DNA of 64,000 bases from Icerya purchasi (taxonomy: Eukaryota; Arthropoda; Insecta; Hemiptera; Monophlebidae), in the NCBI GenBank assembly GCA_039619475.1, contig CM077115.1, positions 32,377,083 through 32,441,082 on the forward strand, given 5' to 3'. The notes beneath the pieces were generated by a model that did no database searches, was not told the DNA's origin, and worked only from the letters and a program-made list of their open reading frames with translations. This document shows, piece after piece, positions 24,654 to 34,515 of this stretch; positions within the stretch are counted from its first letter, which is position 1, and each line of letters begins with the position of its first letter. A program made the translations under genes and the position numbers.

Positions 24654-24665
24654 AACTTGAACAGA
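24654..24665. repeat. Target-site duplication, right copy
   Basis: aacttgaacaga immediately after the LINE poly-A, identical to 20,079-20,090. Confidence 0.9.
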
Positions 24666-24744
24666 AAGTCAATTAATATTGATTCCTTCGCTTAATTCTT
24701 CGTTAAGAAATGGCTTATCTATGTTTTTATGATCTAAACATTAC

Positions 24745-25321
24745 GATACAAGCTTATATATAACGCATGGCTTTAAGCATGTAGAAATAGCCATTTTCTT
24801 TGTGAACCCGTATATCTTCGGAACAGGGCAAAATGGCACATTGATATTTAGTGGAAAGATAGCTTATTTGGCCTTAAAAAAAACCTATATTCAAAAATCG
24901 TGCAAATCGAAAATCGCCTTTTTGAGATGTTCAATTTCGAAAAAAAAAAAATCACTTTTTTCGGTTTTTCCAATTTATCTCGAGAAGTTTTGAAGTAATT
25001 AAATATCTAATAAAACCAGATAAATGCTGATTAAATTTCCAATATTTCAAAAAAAAAAAAAGAGAACGTCCCGACAGACAACTTGGTCAAAATTACGGTC
25101 ATTTAAAGAAAGTGTAAATTTTCATTTTCGAAATTAAGCTTTCATGATGAAAATTTTCGTATCGTGTTACAGGGCTCCAAAAACGTTTTTCAAGGCGGAA
25201 AAAAATATACATGGCTCGTGAAATTTAATATAGATTATGACCCGAAAGTTTAAAAAAATCGAAGCGACCGGTTTTATTTACTCGTTGAATCCATACGGAA
25301 TGGGTCACATATTTTTATAAA
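24745..25321 (-). repeat. Right long terminal inverted repeat
   Basis: Reverse complement of the left arm (18,716-19,290), imperfect. Shared blocks on the plus strand are gtgcaaatcgaaaatcgcc (near 24,900), ttttccaatttatctcgaga (near 24,967), the tttcatgatgaaaattttcg block (near 25,140), the ttacagggctccaaaaacg block (near 25,166) and ctcgttgaatc (near 25,282). The open frame at 24,802-24,993 lies wholly inside this repeat and is not a gene. Confidence 0.8.
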
Positions 25322-26864
25322 ACAAACAACTTACTTAACAAATTAATAATTTAAATTTATGTATTACCTACTTGGGCATAATTAGATGAAATGTATAGAA
25401 GACTACCTGATTTATTGCTTTAACTTAGGACATCTTCGGACCATCAAAACCCCCTCTTAAGTTCGTATTTTTTTATCCATCCAACTAACTACTTCAATAA
25501 TCACGGATGAAGAACTTAATTATTAATAAAAGTATTGAAACTAGTTGATGATAGGTTTATATAAAATACTAGTTTATCGATAATGAGATATATTTCAATA
25601 ACAAATATATCAAAATGACAATCAGGGTTATAGTGGCAATACTGAAGATATAACAATGAATAATGTAATAAGATATGATAATAATAGTAATATGGTAATA
25701 TTAAGGAATATTAACCCACTGAAGTCCATAATTGCCTGCTCTCTATATTTCTTGATAAAGATTCATTTTTAGTACTTATAGATGATTAAAGAACACATAG
25801 GCTACTCCTACATATATTAATATTTTATATCGTGAAAAATTTTGAAGCGTTTATCTTGGTTTCCCTATTTTAAAAGGGTAGAATGTTTTCGCTTAGAATG
25901 TGTCTGGTTTTTTCTCTGAGTATGTGCTTGGTTCATTTATCATAAGCAAGGTGACGTTTTTTTTTTTGCGGTACCACATTTTTTACTTATCATTTCATCA
26001 TCGTCGTCAGTATTGTCTTATCCCGGAATCGCCTGCAAGCACTGTATTTCTACCAAACTGGTTAATATTATCATTAACTTCTTCGTCAGATAAAAATTAG
26101 AAACTTTGTTGGTAACGGCATTGAAACGGTTCTCAAGATAGCATAAGGCCACAACTGTCTAGATTTTGATCATTTTGCCTAATCGATTTGAAAGTTTCAT
26201 GAGCAACCATGTATGTAATAAAAAAAAAGTATATTGTATACCTCTTTTTTAGAATAAAGTTGGAATCTGGCTTAAATAGTTTTGCCAGTTAGGCGTGAAG
26301 CAATGGCACTGAAATCTTATCAGTTAACAAAACCAGTATAAATAATCAAAAGATCTTAGAATAAAACAACATGACGCCTGAAGTTCCCAATGGCAACATA
26401 AATTGTCCTGGTATGATTTCGCTATATTCTACAAAGTTACACTGAATGATAAGTCATATTTATTTACGTATATGTTGCTGGAAGGTGAAATCAATAATTG
26501 AAAATTGCCATGTTCTTACGTAAATAAATAGAGAAACGCGTGAAAAAACTTACTATCACATCTCTAGTCAACAAATATTAACAAAAATAGTGACAAAGTT
26601 AGGAAACGCTACTCATCACTACGAGCATAATGCGCGTATGTTACGAAAAAAAAAGAAAAAGTAAAGTTGCCACTAGGCTTGAATGGGTTAATGAAAAGTA
26701 CAATAATAATGTAATGAACATGTTTGTAATTAAAGTGGCGAGGTAAATTTAATTAATTTCAATGTAATTTTAAATTTTATACTATTATATATTTTCAACG
26801 ATTATGAATTTCTTAGAACTATTTCATTATCCAACCATCTTAGACAAATTGTTAGTTCCGACAG
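25322..26864. other. AT-rich spacer, no recognised gene
   Basis: I see no coding signature, transposon end or tandem array. There are only ATA/TAA-rich stretches (for example 25,640-25,720). Confidence 0.55.
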
Positions 26865-27420
26865 AACGCGTTTAATTCGATTTCTCCTCTACTGACGTTA
26901 TTATGGACATGATAAGTGAATTGCGATCAACAGGATTTGAGGTAATTAGAATTATTAATGTCTTGAAAAATAAAACCAAGCAACCTCTTCCAGTGTTCAT
27001 CGGGCAGACCTAAAACCATCGTCAAAAAATCAGGATATAATTCAAGTTACTCGTACGTTAAATACCGTTGTAGTAGTCGGAGAGGCCTATAAAAACTTTG
27101 GACTGCATCAATGTGTTTCACGCACTAACACGTGTTGCAACACAGGTGAGCTGTATAAATACAACCGCGTCCTCCAGAAATCAGCAAGGTGCACTCGTTC
27201 TTTAGACTTGAAGAAGCCTTTGTCGGCAATTTTTATTAGAACCGGTAAAAAATACTGAAACGGATGATGGCCAATGGAAATGTTTAAACTTTGTTAGCCG
27301 AACAACAGAGCAACGAAGTCTTCCGATGTTTATATTGCTGCATTGTCTAGGAAAGATTACAGTCAATTTGAGAAGTAAAGCTGAAATCGGGATTGGCTAT
27401 GTGCAAAGATGTAGCAACCG
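26865..27420 (+). pseudogene. Jockey ORF1 (gag) relic
   Basis: The frame reads STDVIMDMISELRSTGFEV then NVLKNKTKQPLPVF, which is the PRE_C2HC region found in ORF1 of the intact-length Jockey element here (compare KTKQPLPMFFVDLD). After a frame change, EAYKNFGLHQCVSRTNTC aligns with the start of its zinc-knuckle block. Homology fades downstream. Multiple stops and the lack of element ends indicate an old insertion. Confidence 0.6.
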
Positions 27421-27618
27421 AGGTTCTGAAAATTAATGGCAGATTCTTATTTATTGCATGCAAAATTAACAACCAGAAGGAACGGTAGCCGAACAACTAA
27501 AGGTGAGCGTTAGGTGAGAATCGAAGGTCGATTATCATTAATTAAATGATCGCAGAAGCTTTTCTCATTAAGTAAAATAATGAATTTTCGAATAGTTTTA
27601 CGAGAAATATACATATAC

Positions 27619-27639
27619 ATATATATATATATATATATA
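27619..27639. repeat. (TA)n microsatellite
   Basis: Uninterrupted AT dinucleotides, preceded by catatacat. Confidence 0.95.
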
Positions 27640-27724
27640 ACTTTGCACAGTCGCAAATTAAACCGCACTATTAAGATCAATTAAAGCGTGAAATTTCTGA
27701 TTAAATATGTATTGTTTTGCGAAC

Positions 27725-27771
27725 TATTATTATTATTATTATTGTTGTTGTTGTTATTATTATTATTATTA

Positions 27772-27806
<35 letters not shown>

Positions 27807-27863
27807 GTTATTGTTATTATTATTATTATTATTGTTCTTGTTATTGTTATTGTTATTGTTAAT
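27725..27863. repeat. Long (TTA)n/(TTG)n microsatellite
   Basis: About 46 trinucleotide units of TTA with interspersed TTG and one TTC, about 138 bp. Open frames here (poly-Asn, poly-Leu, poly-Ile) are repeat artefacts. Confidence 0.97.
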
Positions 27864-29464
27864 ATCAGCGAACTGTCCTTTAAACATTTCCTTGCTTTTC
27901 AGAAAAAATTAATTATACTCTCATTCGTCTCCGAAAAACTTCTAAATTGATAAAATTATAAATACAATAACTAATCTTTATATCGAGTATTAATAGATGT
28001 ATGATAGGAATGTTTTTGGGAATGTCTCATATACAGCTGAAAACAGAAATGAAGATATATTAATAAAAGAAAATTGAGTTTCAGACGTTTAAAATTTCAA
28101 GGAAACTTGATTTATCCTCATTTTAAAAAAATGAAAGTACCATGGAAATGAAAATATTTCATTTTAATTTTAAAAATAAAATTATAAATATTGCCGTATG
28201 TATAAAAACATTACGATAAAAATAGGTCATTTAGCACTAACATTTTTATACGCGATATTTTTATTTTATTTTCCAAATTAAAGTCAAATGTTTCGTTTAC
28301 GACACAATAGTTTTATTTTTCTTTTTTAAATAAGGATATAAATCATTTAGGTTACCTTCACATTCCAAACATTTAATACTAAATTTAATTTTATCAGTGT
28401 ATATTATAATGTAACCCACTCTACTTACGTTATCAACTCCGTATATAGTCTGTCAAGCGAAAGAAGTCCGTTCGTAAAACAACCGAAACGCGCTGACGTC
28501 ATGAAATCAGGGGACCTCAGATTAATCTTCAGTCTATCGCGTATCACATGTAACAGTCATTCTGTTAACACCTCGTGGTCCGTCTGGATCAAAACAGGTC
28601 GGAAAAAAAGAACCGATGAACAATAGGGATGAAACAAAAACGAGGTAACTGCTTCCGAAAAGGGGCGGAATAACAGGAATATAGCAATATGATTTTTTTA
28701 CCGGTGATATTGAAATACGCGTCAACTATCAATACATGTGTCCTATTACTAGTACACTACTTTGAGCATCATACTACTCGGCAACGAAACTCGAATGGAC
28801 TTCTTTCGCTTGACAGACTATACTTTTATTTTAGTCACTTTCATAGAGTGTTTCGGATGCACTTTACAGATTTCAGTTATGTACCAGTTTCATTCTGCAA
28901 CATCGTTTCAAGAAAACAATTACGAGATTACAAGCTGTAAATGTAATTTTAGAAAATCGTATACAACTGATTTTAGCCTTTTTTTCCGTTTCGATAAATT
29001 CACGACCGCTATTTCCACGAAAAATTCAACTACAGAGAGGAGGAAGTGGAAAAATTTAAAAATCAGCAATAAAGTAATGAACTCGGAATATGCATGATGC
29101 AGACGCGATTTAAAGCTTATTCGATTTTTGATCGTTTTTTAAAACGGCGTTAATTTGAAGACAATCGATCGTTTATTAAATGATGATATAAATGAGTGCA
29201 GATCTTGCGAATTAATACCGAAATTTAAGTTTCCGTTCGTTGCTGTATAAAGTGAGGTTCGTCGTTTTAACCTAAACAACGAGAACTGCTTTGCCTTTTT
29301 CAAAGCTAGGCCGCCTCTTGCGGAAAACATGTCATCGATCCTCTAAAATCCCTTCTTTAAAACGTCTCTGTTTTGCAAATTTTTTAGTACAACGGCGTAT
29401 AATTTCATAAATGTGATTTATTTTTTAAATAATTCCTTTATATTTTTTTATCCTTTTCAAATTT
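27864..29464. other. AT-rich spacer, no recognised gene
   Basis: No motif in the short frames (for example 28,689-28,940 and 28,762-29,097, overlapping in different frames). No repeat structure noticed. Confidence 0.5.
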
Positions 29465-29815
29465 CCGAGTAGCGGGAAAGTCTTCTTCGATGCCAGAGTG
29501 GCCAGGAGGAACCTGTAGGAAATCAATAATGAGAAAACATGTTGATCGCAGGTTAAAATAGAAGCACGAATAAAAAGAATAATACCGCTAAAGGAATGGG
29601 AGAGAGACGAAAAAATAGCTTGAAGGACAGATTTGGAGTCGGAAATAATAAGGAATTCGCAGATCCCCCTTGCAGAGGAAATGCGCGGAAAATAGAGATT
29701 ACCTCAGTAGAAAAATTTGAGCAGAAAGTACAGAGTTTGAAAGATTCCGAGTGATTAAATGATGCGACTGTAAAAGCACCACCCACCCCGTTGTCATTCT
29801 TGGAACTCCGTCAGT
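29465..29815 (-). pseudogene. I-like LINE RNase H fragment
   Basis: On the minus strand the frame GGAFTVASFN...SFKLCTFCSNFSTEV (29,786 downward) matches the first half of the I-like RNase H domain seen elsewhere in the window (compare SFKFPSFCSISYAE at about 11,800). A frame change leads to SDSKSVLQAIFSSL, carrying the catalytic Asp, and a remnant of the P-G-H-S-G-I-E block lies near 29,490. The knuckle region and tail are not found, so both ends appear lost. Confidence 0.6.
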
Positions 29816-30442
29816 AAAGAATTTTTACATGAAAGGAAAATGAAGAATTTAGCATGTCTATCATTAATCGTTAAATTACGGGAAATTAGCGTGAAGAGAA
29901 ACACAGATGGACAGCCCCAAGTTTTGTTGAAGTCAAGTAGTTCGAATATAATGAAATGGTGATTACATAATTCGTTAGATTCACAGTTACAGGAAATATG
30001 GTGTTACTCGAAGAGAGTTTTCGGCTTCTACCGATGAGGAATTCCTTTCCGCTCATTTTTCTTATCACTTAATCAAAATACCAAATTACTTCTATTCAGA
30101 AGACGATTTCCGATTTAATTTTTCACGAAGTTTTCGAAAAAATACCCACATTCACGAAATCAATAGTTTCGAAATTTTACGTCGAATAAAAAATTTCTAC
30201 TCAATTTATTACTTTCTTTTTCTTCTTTTTTTTTCCCCCCTACTCTTATACTTTATTCACCGCTAATCAGGCTTTAATCACTTACTATACATCCCAATTA
30301 AACAAATTTCATTTCAAATTTCGGTTGGATGCTTCTCCTATAATAATATCTTTACTTTTATAAAATCCACATCTAAATCTTACAATTTTTCGTCGCTTTC
30401 GTTCCCTTAGCGTCTCTGTTATTAACCTACATTCTTCTTGTT

Positions 30443-31117
30443 AACGTTCTGTCTACATCAAGCTGCGGCAACTGTACTGGCTGTTGAGTAAGAGACCGAT
30501 AGAGTATCTCTTGAAAACAAGTTGCTTCTTTATAAGCAAATTCTTAAACCCGCCTGGCAATACGGCTGCCAATTATGGGACTGTGCCAAAAACAGCAACA
30601 TCTCAATTATGCAAAGAGTGCAGAATGTAAGTTACTACGCAGGATCATCTCTGCTCCATGGAGTACATAACCAACATCACGATCCATGAAGATCTTGGAG
30701 TTCAATTTGTAAAGAATGAAATAGAAACTGCTGCCCGACGATATGCTGCCAGATTGAAAGAACATCCTAATAGTACAGCAAAAGAACTGCTGAGCAACCC
30801 AAGCGACGGACGTAGGCTGAATAGGAAACGACCTCAAGATCTCTTATAAATTAAAAATATATAAATAATATGTGTGTATGTGCTGGTGTGTGAGGGTGTA
30901 TGTGCGTGTGCGTGTGTGATGGTATGTATGTGTCCGTGAGAATGCAAAAATATGTGTGTATGCATTTTGTATACACATATATAAGTTAATTTTAGCACCC
31001 TTCACTGGTTGGGTTGCTTATTCATGTTATTTTAACTTATTCCATAGATTACCAAATAGTTGATAAGACTAGGTGTAAAATAGCAGGATATATTAAAAAA
31101 AAAAAAACGTTCTGTCT
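30443..31117 (+). mobile_element. 5'-truncated Jockey copy with 12-bp TSD
   Basis: aacgttctgtct occurs at 30,443-30,454 and again at 31,106-31,117, directly after a poly-A run (31,094-31,105). The 650-bp insert begins with KLRQLYWLLSKRP and carries the C-terminal end of Jockey ORF2, a 3' UTR with a degenerate TG-rich tract (30,868-30,965) and the A tail. This is a classic 5'-truncated LINE insertion. It is a different subfamily from the 20-24.6 kb element, whose 3' UTR lacks the TG tract. Confidence 0.9.
30465..30849 (+). pseudogene. C-terminal end of Jockey ORF2
   Basis: KLRQLYWLLSKRP, then (after a frame change) LENKLLLYKQILKPAWQYG and QLWDCAKNSNISIMQRVQN. After another shift, TNITIHEDLGVQFVKNEIET and ARRYAARLKEHPN lead to the stop at 30,849. 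The order matches the region downstream of RT in the 4.56-kb Jockey element (VLLYNIMLKPIWSYGIPLWG; DEIHKDLRMPTVKEEIEAAS). At least two frameshifts. Confidence 0.85.
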
Positions 31118-31734
31118 TGTTTTTTTTGTATTTTTTTCTTAGCTTCCTCTCCGTCGAATATCGTAAACTTTAATCGTTTCTTACTTCTTACTTTTGAAAA
31201 ACCCTTTCCTGCATCCGCCCCGAGACACCGTTTATTGTGTCATTTTTTAGTAAAATCCGACTTTTCCATGTTTTCTTTTCGGGCAGTCTAACGAGTTCCC
31301 GAGTCACATTCAAAAAGGATCGGAAAAATTCTTTTTTTTTTTTTTTAAAGAATAAACGCAAATTTCCTAATATTTCATAAGTCCTGCGTTGATGAAAATC
31401 TATAATATAAATAAAATCACTGCGTACGATACTTTTAATAGAATAAATAAATATATAAAAATACCGCCGTCAGTTCTGGATATTTAACGAATTCATATTC
31501 ATTATTCATTTATTGACGATTGTAAATATTGCAATCGTGAATAAAAATTTATATATCCGGACTTTAGATGTTTTCACACGAGCATGTTTTGATTTATTTG
31601 CTTTATAAAAAATCTTGCAAATAATGGTTGCATTTGTTGTACATACATTCCCTGATTTAGAACATTAATACGATCCTTTAGTAGTATATTATTTTCCGTT
31701 TGTATTAGCTCTAAGTTTTACTCCCTTTGCTTAG

Positions 31735-32527
31735 TTTTTTTTTTTTTTGTTTTTCTTAATTGGGCTTGTCAACCAAGGACCTTCACCCAGAAACAAGTAA
31801 AGGAAAATGAAAGTTATATAGTGAGACGATCAGCTATCGTTAATAAAAAGGAAACAATAGAGGGGATAATAAGTGTAGAAGGAAAAGACAGGATATAACG
31901 AGCACAGAAAGGAGCAGGAAGCCCCAGCCCAAGCAAGTGGGAATACAGAGCCGAACGCTCTAATGAAAGAAATGAACACTTAATAAACATGTGATCGGCA
32001 TCACAAACAACCGCATCATTTTAATGGAGAGGACAACACGGGGTAGAAGCTAATGATTAGCGAAAGCAGGAGGAAGGCAGCAAGGAATAGTTAAAACGTA
32101 AACGCACAATGGAGACAACAACAGAACGAGGAAGTGAAGGAAACAGAAGGAACCAAGGATTTGAAGGAAGATTAGGCTGAACATAAAAAGAGCGACAATT
32201 AGAAAAGGAGGAAGGGTACATGTCAGACCAAAATCGGAGATGGAAATGTTTACACAAAGGCAAGAGATTAGAGGATGGGATTTTTTTGAAGAAGAATGTA
32301 GAAGAAGCAGCAACCCCAGCCAAAGAATCAACCATCTCATTACCTGAAATGCCAGAATGGCCAGGAACCCACAACAAGTCAATATGGATCTAATGGAGAG
32401 AAGAGAGAGTCCGAATGAGAGAATGTATGCGGAGAATAGTAAAATCACAGGAACGATTAGGAAGAGGAGAAGAGATGGTTTGAAAAGCACTCATGGAGTC
32501 GGATATGATCATAAACTGGGAAGAAAC
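31735..32527 (-). mobile_element. 5'-truncated I-like LINE with poly-A
   Basis: Minus-strand fragment of about 790 bp. On that strand it runs from RNase H (starting ISDSMSAFQTISS near 32,505) through the C-terminal domain and a 3' UTR ending ggttgacaagcccaatta, followed by an A tail (T run at 31,735-31,750 on the plus strand). gcttagtt at 32,528-32,535 and gcttag at 31,729-31,734 flank the element and may be a short target-site duplication. The 3'-terminal motif is shared with the tails near 2,150, 41,290 and 57,480, defining one family. Confidence 0.75.
31790..32510 (-). pseudogene. RNase H and C-terminal domain of I-like ORF2
   Basis: On the minus strand SDSMSAF carries an RNase H catalytic Asp. 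After a shift, LWVPGHSGISGNEMVDSLAG is the conserved W-V-P-G-H block with its final Asp. SIVRLRFNYSLLPSSCF follows, equivalent to RLRIGHTxLTHSYLL, and a knuckle DADHMFIKC appears near 31,990-32,015. The domain order equals that at 4,255-4,918, but the sequence is diverged and frameshifted. Confidence 0.72.
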
Positions 32528-32535
32528 GCTTAGTT

Positions 32536-33764
32536 CTAGCAGCTGTTCGAGAATCTTTTGTTTAATTTCTCCTTTTCAGTCATATTTCAGATGCTATTTC
32601 AGTGTTTGTTTTCACCTTTGTCAATGTTTTCCCCTAAACGAGATTTCATTTCTTCTTCGGTGCGATCAATATTAAATTCATTTAAATTCACAGCGGACGC
32701 CCTTATTTACATTTAAAATTTGAAACGTAAAATTGCACAAAGATGATTTATTCTACTAACGGAAATTAACAGTTTATTATGGCACACTTGTAACACCGAA
32801 CACGTCTCTCGAACACCGCGAACGATATAGTAAGAGAAATAACATTACAATACATGGCGTACCTCTTTTAAAGTATCGAACGGAAGAAAATTCAACGTGC
32901 GCTGTGTCATATCGTTGCCTAATGACTTACAGGTTCGAGCCCCTATGATATAAATGCACTATACACAAGCTTACAGCCAAAGAGGGCAATGCTAAAACTT
33001 GCTAAATAGTATCACTGAATAAAAAAATCAAGCTAGGTGAAACATTCGAAAGCTAAAAAAAATTATAATATACCAGAAACACTAGAAAAAAAATATTTTC
33101 TGTCCTACGTAATCGACCTAATAATGCCCGATGAATTGCTGCTGCAAGGAAGAAAAAGTATTTATAGAATGTGCAAATTTATGTGGAAGAAACATACTAG
33201 TTACTTAGAATTAAAAAAGTTAAGTTATATTTTTTATTTCTTAAGCGGTTACGAAAATATGATTATAATTATATAATATATATATATATATATGTGATAG
33301 TAGCCTTTTAGTCAATTATTGTATATGCAACATTTGAACACTACAATAAAAACAAATGAAAAATAGTCGTTTCCATAGAATTCATAAAAATTTTAATTTT
33401 CTTTTCTTTCGTTGACAATTGAAAAGAAATAAATTTATTCTGAATTTCGGTCAATTTAATTCAAGCAGTTATTATTTCGCAGACATTTCAGGGGGGGGGC
33501 TAAACCCGGAAAACCTCCCTCAGATACGGCCCTGCACTCAACTACTATAAACTGTAACTATGTATAAACGAGTTCGTCGTAAAATTACTGGAAAATTATA
33601 TTCCGTTAAGTGTTTATTTTTTTTAAAACAATAAGGGGTTAAATCTATATAATTATTTATTGTCGGAAATCAATGTGAAGCTTGATTTTGTTTACGCTTA
33701 TTCACACTATCAGAAAATTCCTTATATAGCAATACCGTTCGTTTATTATTTTTTTTAATAATAA
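32536..33764. other. AT-rich spacer, no recognised gene
   Basis: No coding signature. It holds a TA microsatellite (33,270-33,293) and a G run of nine followed by a GC-rich ctaaacccggaaaacctc stretch (about 33,491-33,535) that could be a transposon terminus, although no partner was found. The frame at 33,037-33,276 is not recognisable. Confidence 0.5.
33270..33293. repeat. (TA)n microsatellite
   Basis: About eleven TA dinucleotides. Confidence 0.93.
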
Positions 33765-34366
33765 GCTGTAAAATTCAAATTCAAATCAATTTTATTATTA
33801 TCATTACAACGTAATCCATCTATGCGCATATTTGCGCGAGCGATGGGTATTAAAGAAATAAAAATCTTTTTTGAAAAAATACTGAAATTCTTAAAATTAC
33901 AATCAAAAACACTGCAATAAAGGAATAAAGAAAAAATATACCGTACAGAACTTATATAAAATAATACAACTTACATTGAATCTATAATCTTAATTTATTA
34001 ATTCATTAACATTTACAATTAAAAATAAAAGAAAATTTCTACATTTCCATACAATCAACGTACTCTATATGAATATATATTACATCCCCATCCACAATCC
34101 TTTATCGATTATTTATAAGAATCCTCAGAAAGATTATTGGAGTGGAAAAATTTCAGTAAACATTTACGTCTTTTTTTAAAGTTTTTTAAATCGTCTTTTA
34201 AAGTTAGTGGTAAATGGTTGTAAATGAGAGGCGGCGCCATATAGAGGGCTTGGATTCTTGAATGGAATTTCATAAATTTAGGTATCGCAGCTATTTCATT
34301 TCCACAACTTCTAGTGATACCCTCCTTAATGTGAAAATTAAATTCATTTTTTCTATTTAGCATCTA
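33765..34366 (-). mobile_element. CR1-like LINE 3' fragment
   Basis: On the minus strand, the 84-codon frame 34,363-34,109 has the typical end of CR1-type RT proteins: HSRIQALYMAPPLIYNHLP then LKDDLKNFKKRRKCLLKFF (basic, P-x-x-Y-N-x-L-P followed by F-K-K-x-L-K-x-x-L). The 3' UTR ends in short imperfect repeats, read on the minus strand as gatttgaatttgaattt (33,776-33,795), a style of tail common in CR1-like elements. The fragment is 5'-truncated and the element-end assignment is approximate. Confidence 0.6.
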
Positions 34367-34369
34367 TCT

Positions 34370-34515
34370 ATCGAATCGTTTCACCCCATGTAGGGGTATC
34401 GTGACCATGATCTGTCACTCGGTTGATCAGACTGCGCCAACAATTCCGATCCCTTGCGATGTGTACGCCGATTGCTAGTCGGATCGCATGGCACAAAATC
34501 TATCCGTTTTCTTGA
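34370..34515 (-). pseudogene. RTE-like ORF2 C-terminal fragment
   Basis: The minus-strand frame reads IGVHIARDRNCWRSLINRVT then DHGHDTPTWGETIR and a stop at about 34,372. The A-R-D-R-x-x-W-R-x-L block close to the stop is typical of the C-terminus of RTE-like endonuclease-RT proteins. It is followed on the minus strand by gatagatag and then the CR1-like fragment. No RT motif is retained. Confidence 0.6.

Larger units (their letters stand above)
20091..24655 (+). mobile_element. Jockey-like LINE, near full length, defective
   Basis: A 4.56-kb non-LTR retrotransposon. It starts directly after the target-site duplication and carries a 105-bp 5' UTR, ORF1 (gag-like) and ORF2 (endonuclease + RT), a 128-bp 3' UTR and a poly-A tail (24,644-24,655). 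The 10-12-bp duplication aacttgaacaga on both sides proves retrotransposition into the long-inverted-repeat element. The length and two-ORF organisation match Jockey-clade elements. About seven frameshifts and one nonsense codon make this copy non-autonomous. The well-defined ends and limited decay suggest a moderately recent insertion. Confidence 0.93.
18716..25321. mobile_element. Long-inverted-repeat element with nested LINE
   Basis: Two imperfect inverted copies of a roughly 560-bp sequence bound this 6.6-kb interval. Outermost, aatacatggcccact (left) pairs with the complement of agtgggtcacat-like sequence (right: gaatgggtcacatat). Shared internal landmarks include gattcaacgag, tttttggagccctgtaac, gcaccattt-free spacer, and gcaaatcgaaaatcgcc. 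Between the arms lie decayed open frames, a 23-bp tandem array and a 4.56-kb Jockey-like insertion. Without the insertion the element would be about 2.0 kb. The architecture fits a DNA transposon with long terminal inverted repeats or a fold-back element. I cannot assign a superfamily, and target-site duplications are not clear. Confidence 0.75.

Noticed and set aside
24802..24993. 63-codon plus-strand frame
   Set aside because: Lies entirely inside the right long inverted repeat, with no counterpart kept open in the left arm.
18705..25318. acatattt at both ends of the long-repeat element as a target-site duplication
   Set aside because: The 8-mer is AT-rich, and accepting it would leave termini that are not inverted complements of each other.
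27681..27950. Open frames coding poly-Asn, poly-Leu and poly-Ile
   Set aside because: All arise from the TTA/TTG microsatellite read in different frames and strands.
32905..32950. Possible tRNA or SINE head (ggttcgagcccct with an A-box-like gttgcctaatg)
   Set aside because: The two boxes are only about ten bases apart and no arms fold. At most a shrunken SINE relic; too weak to call.
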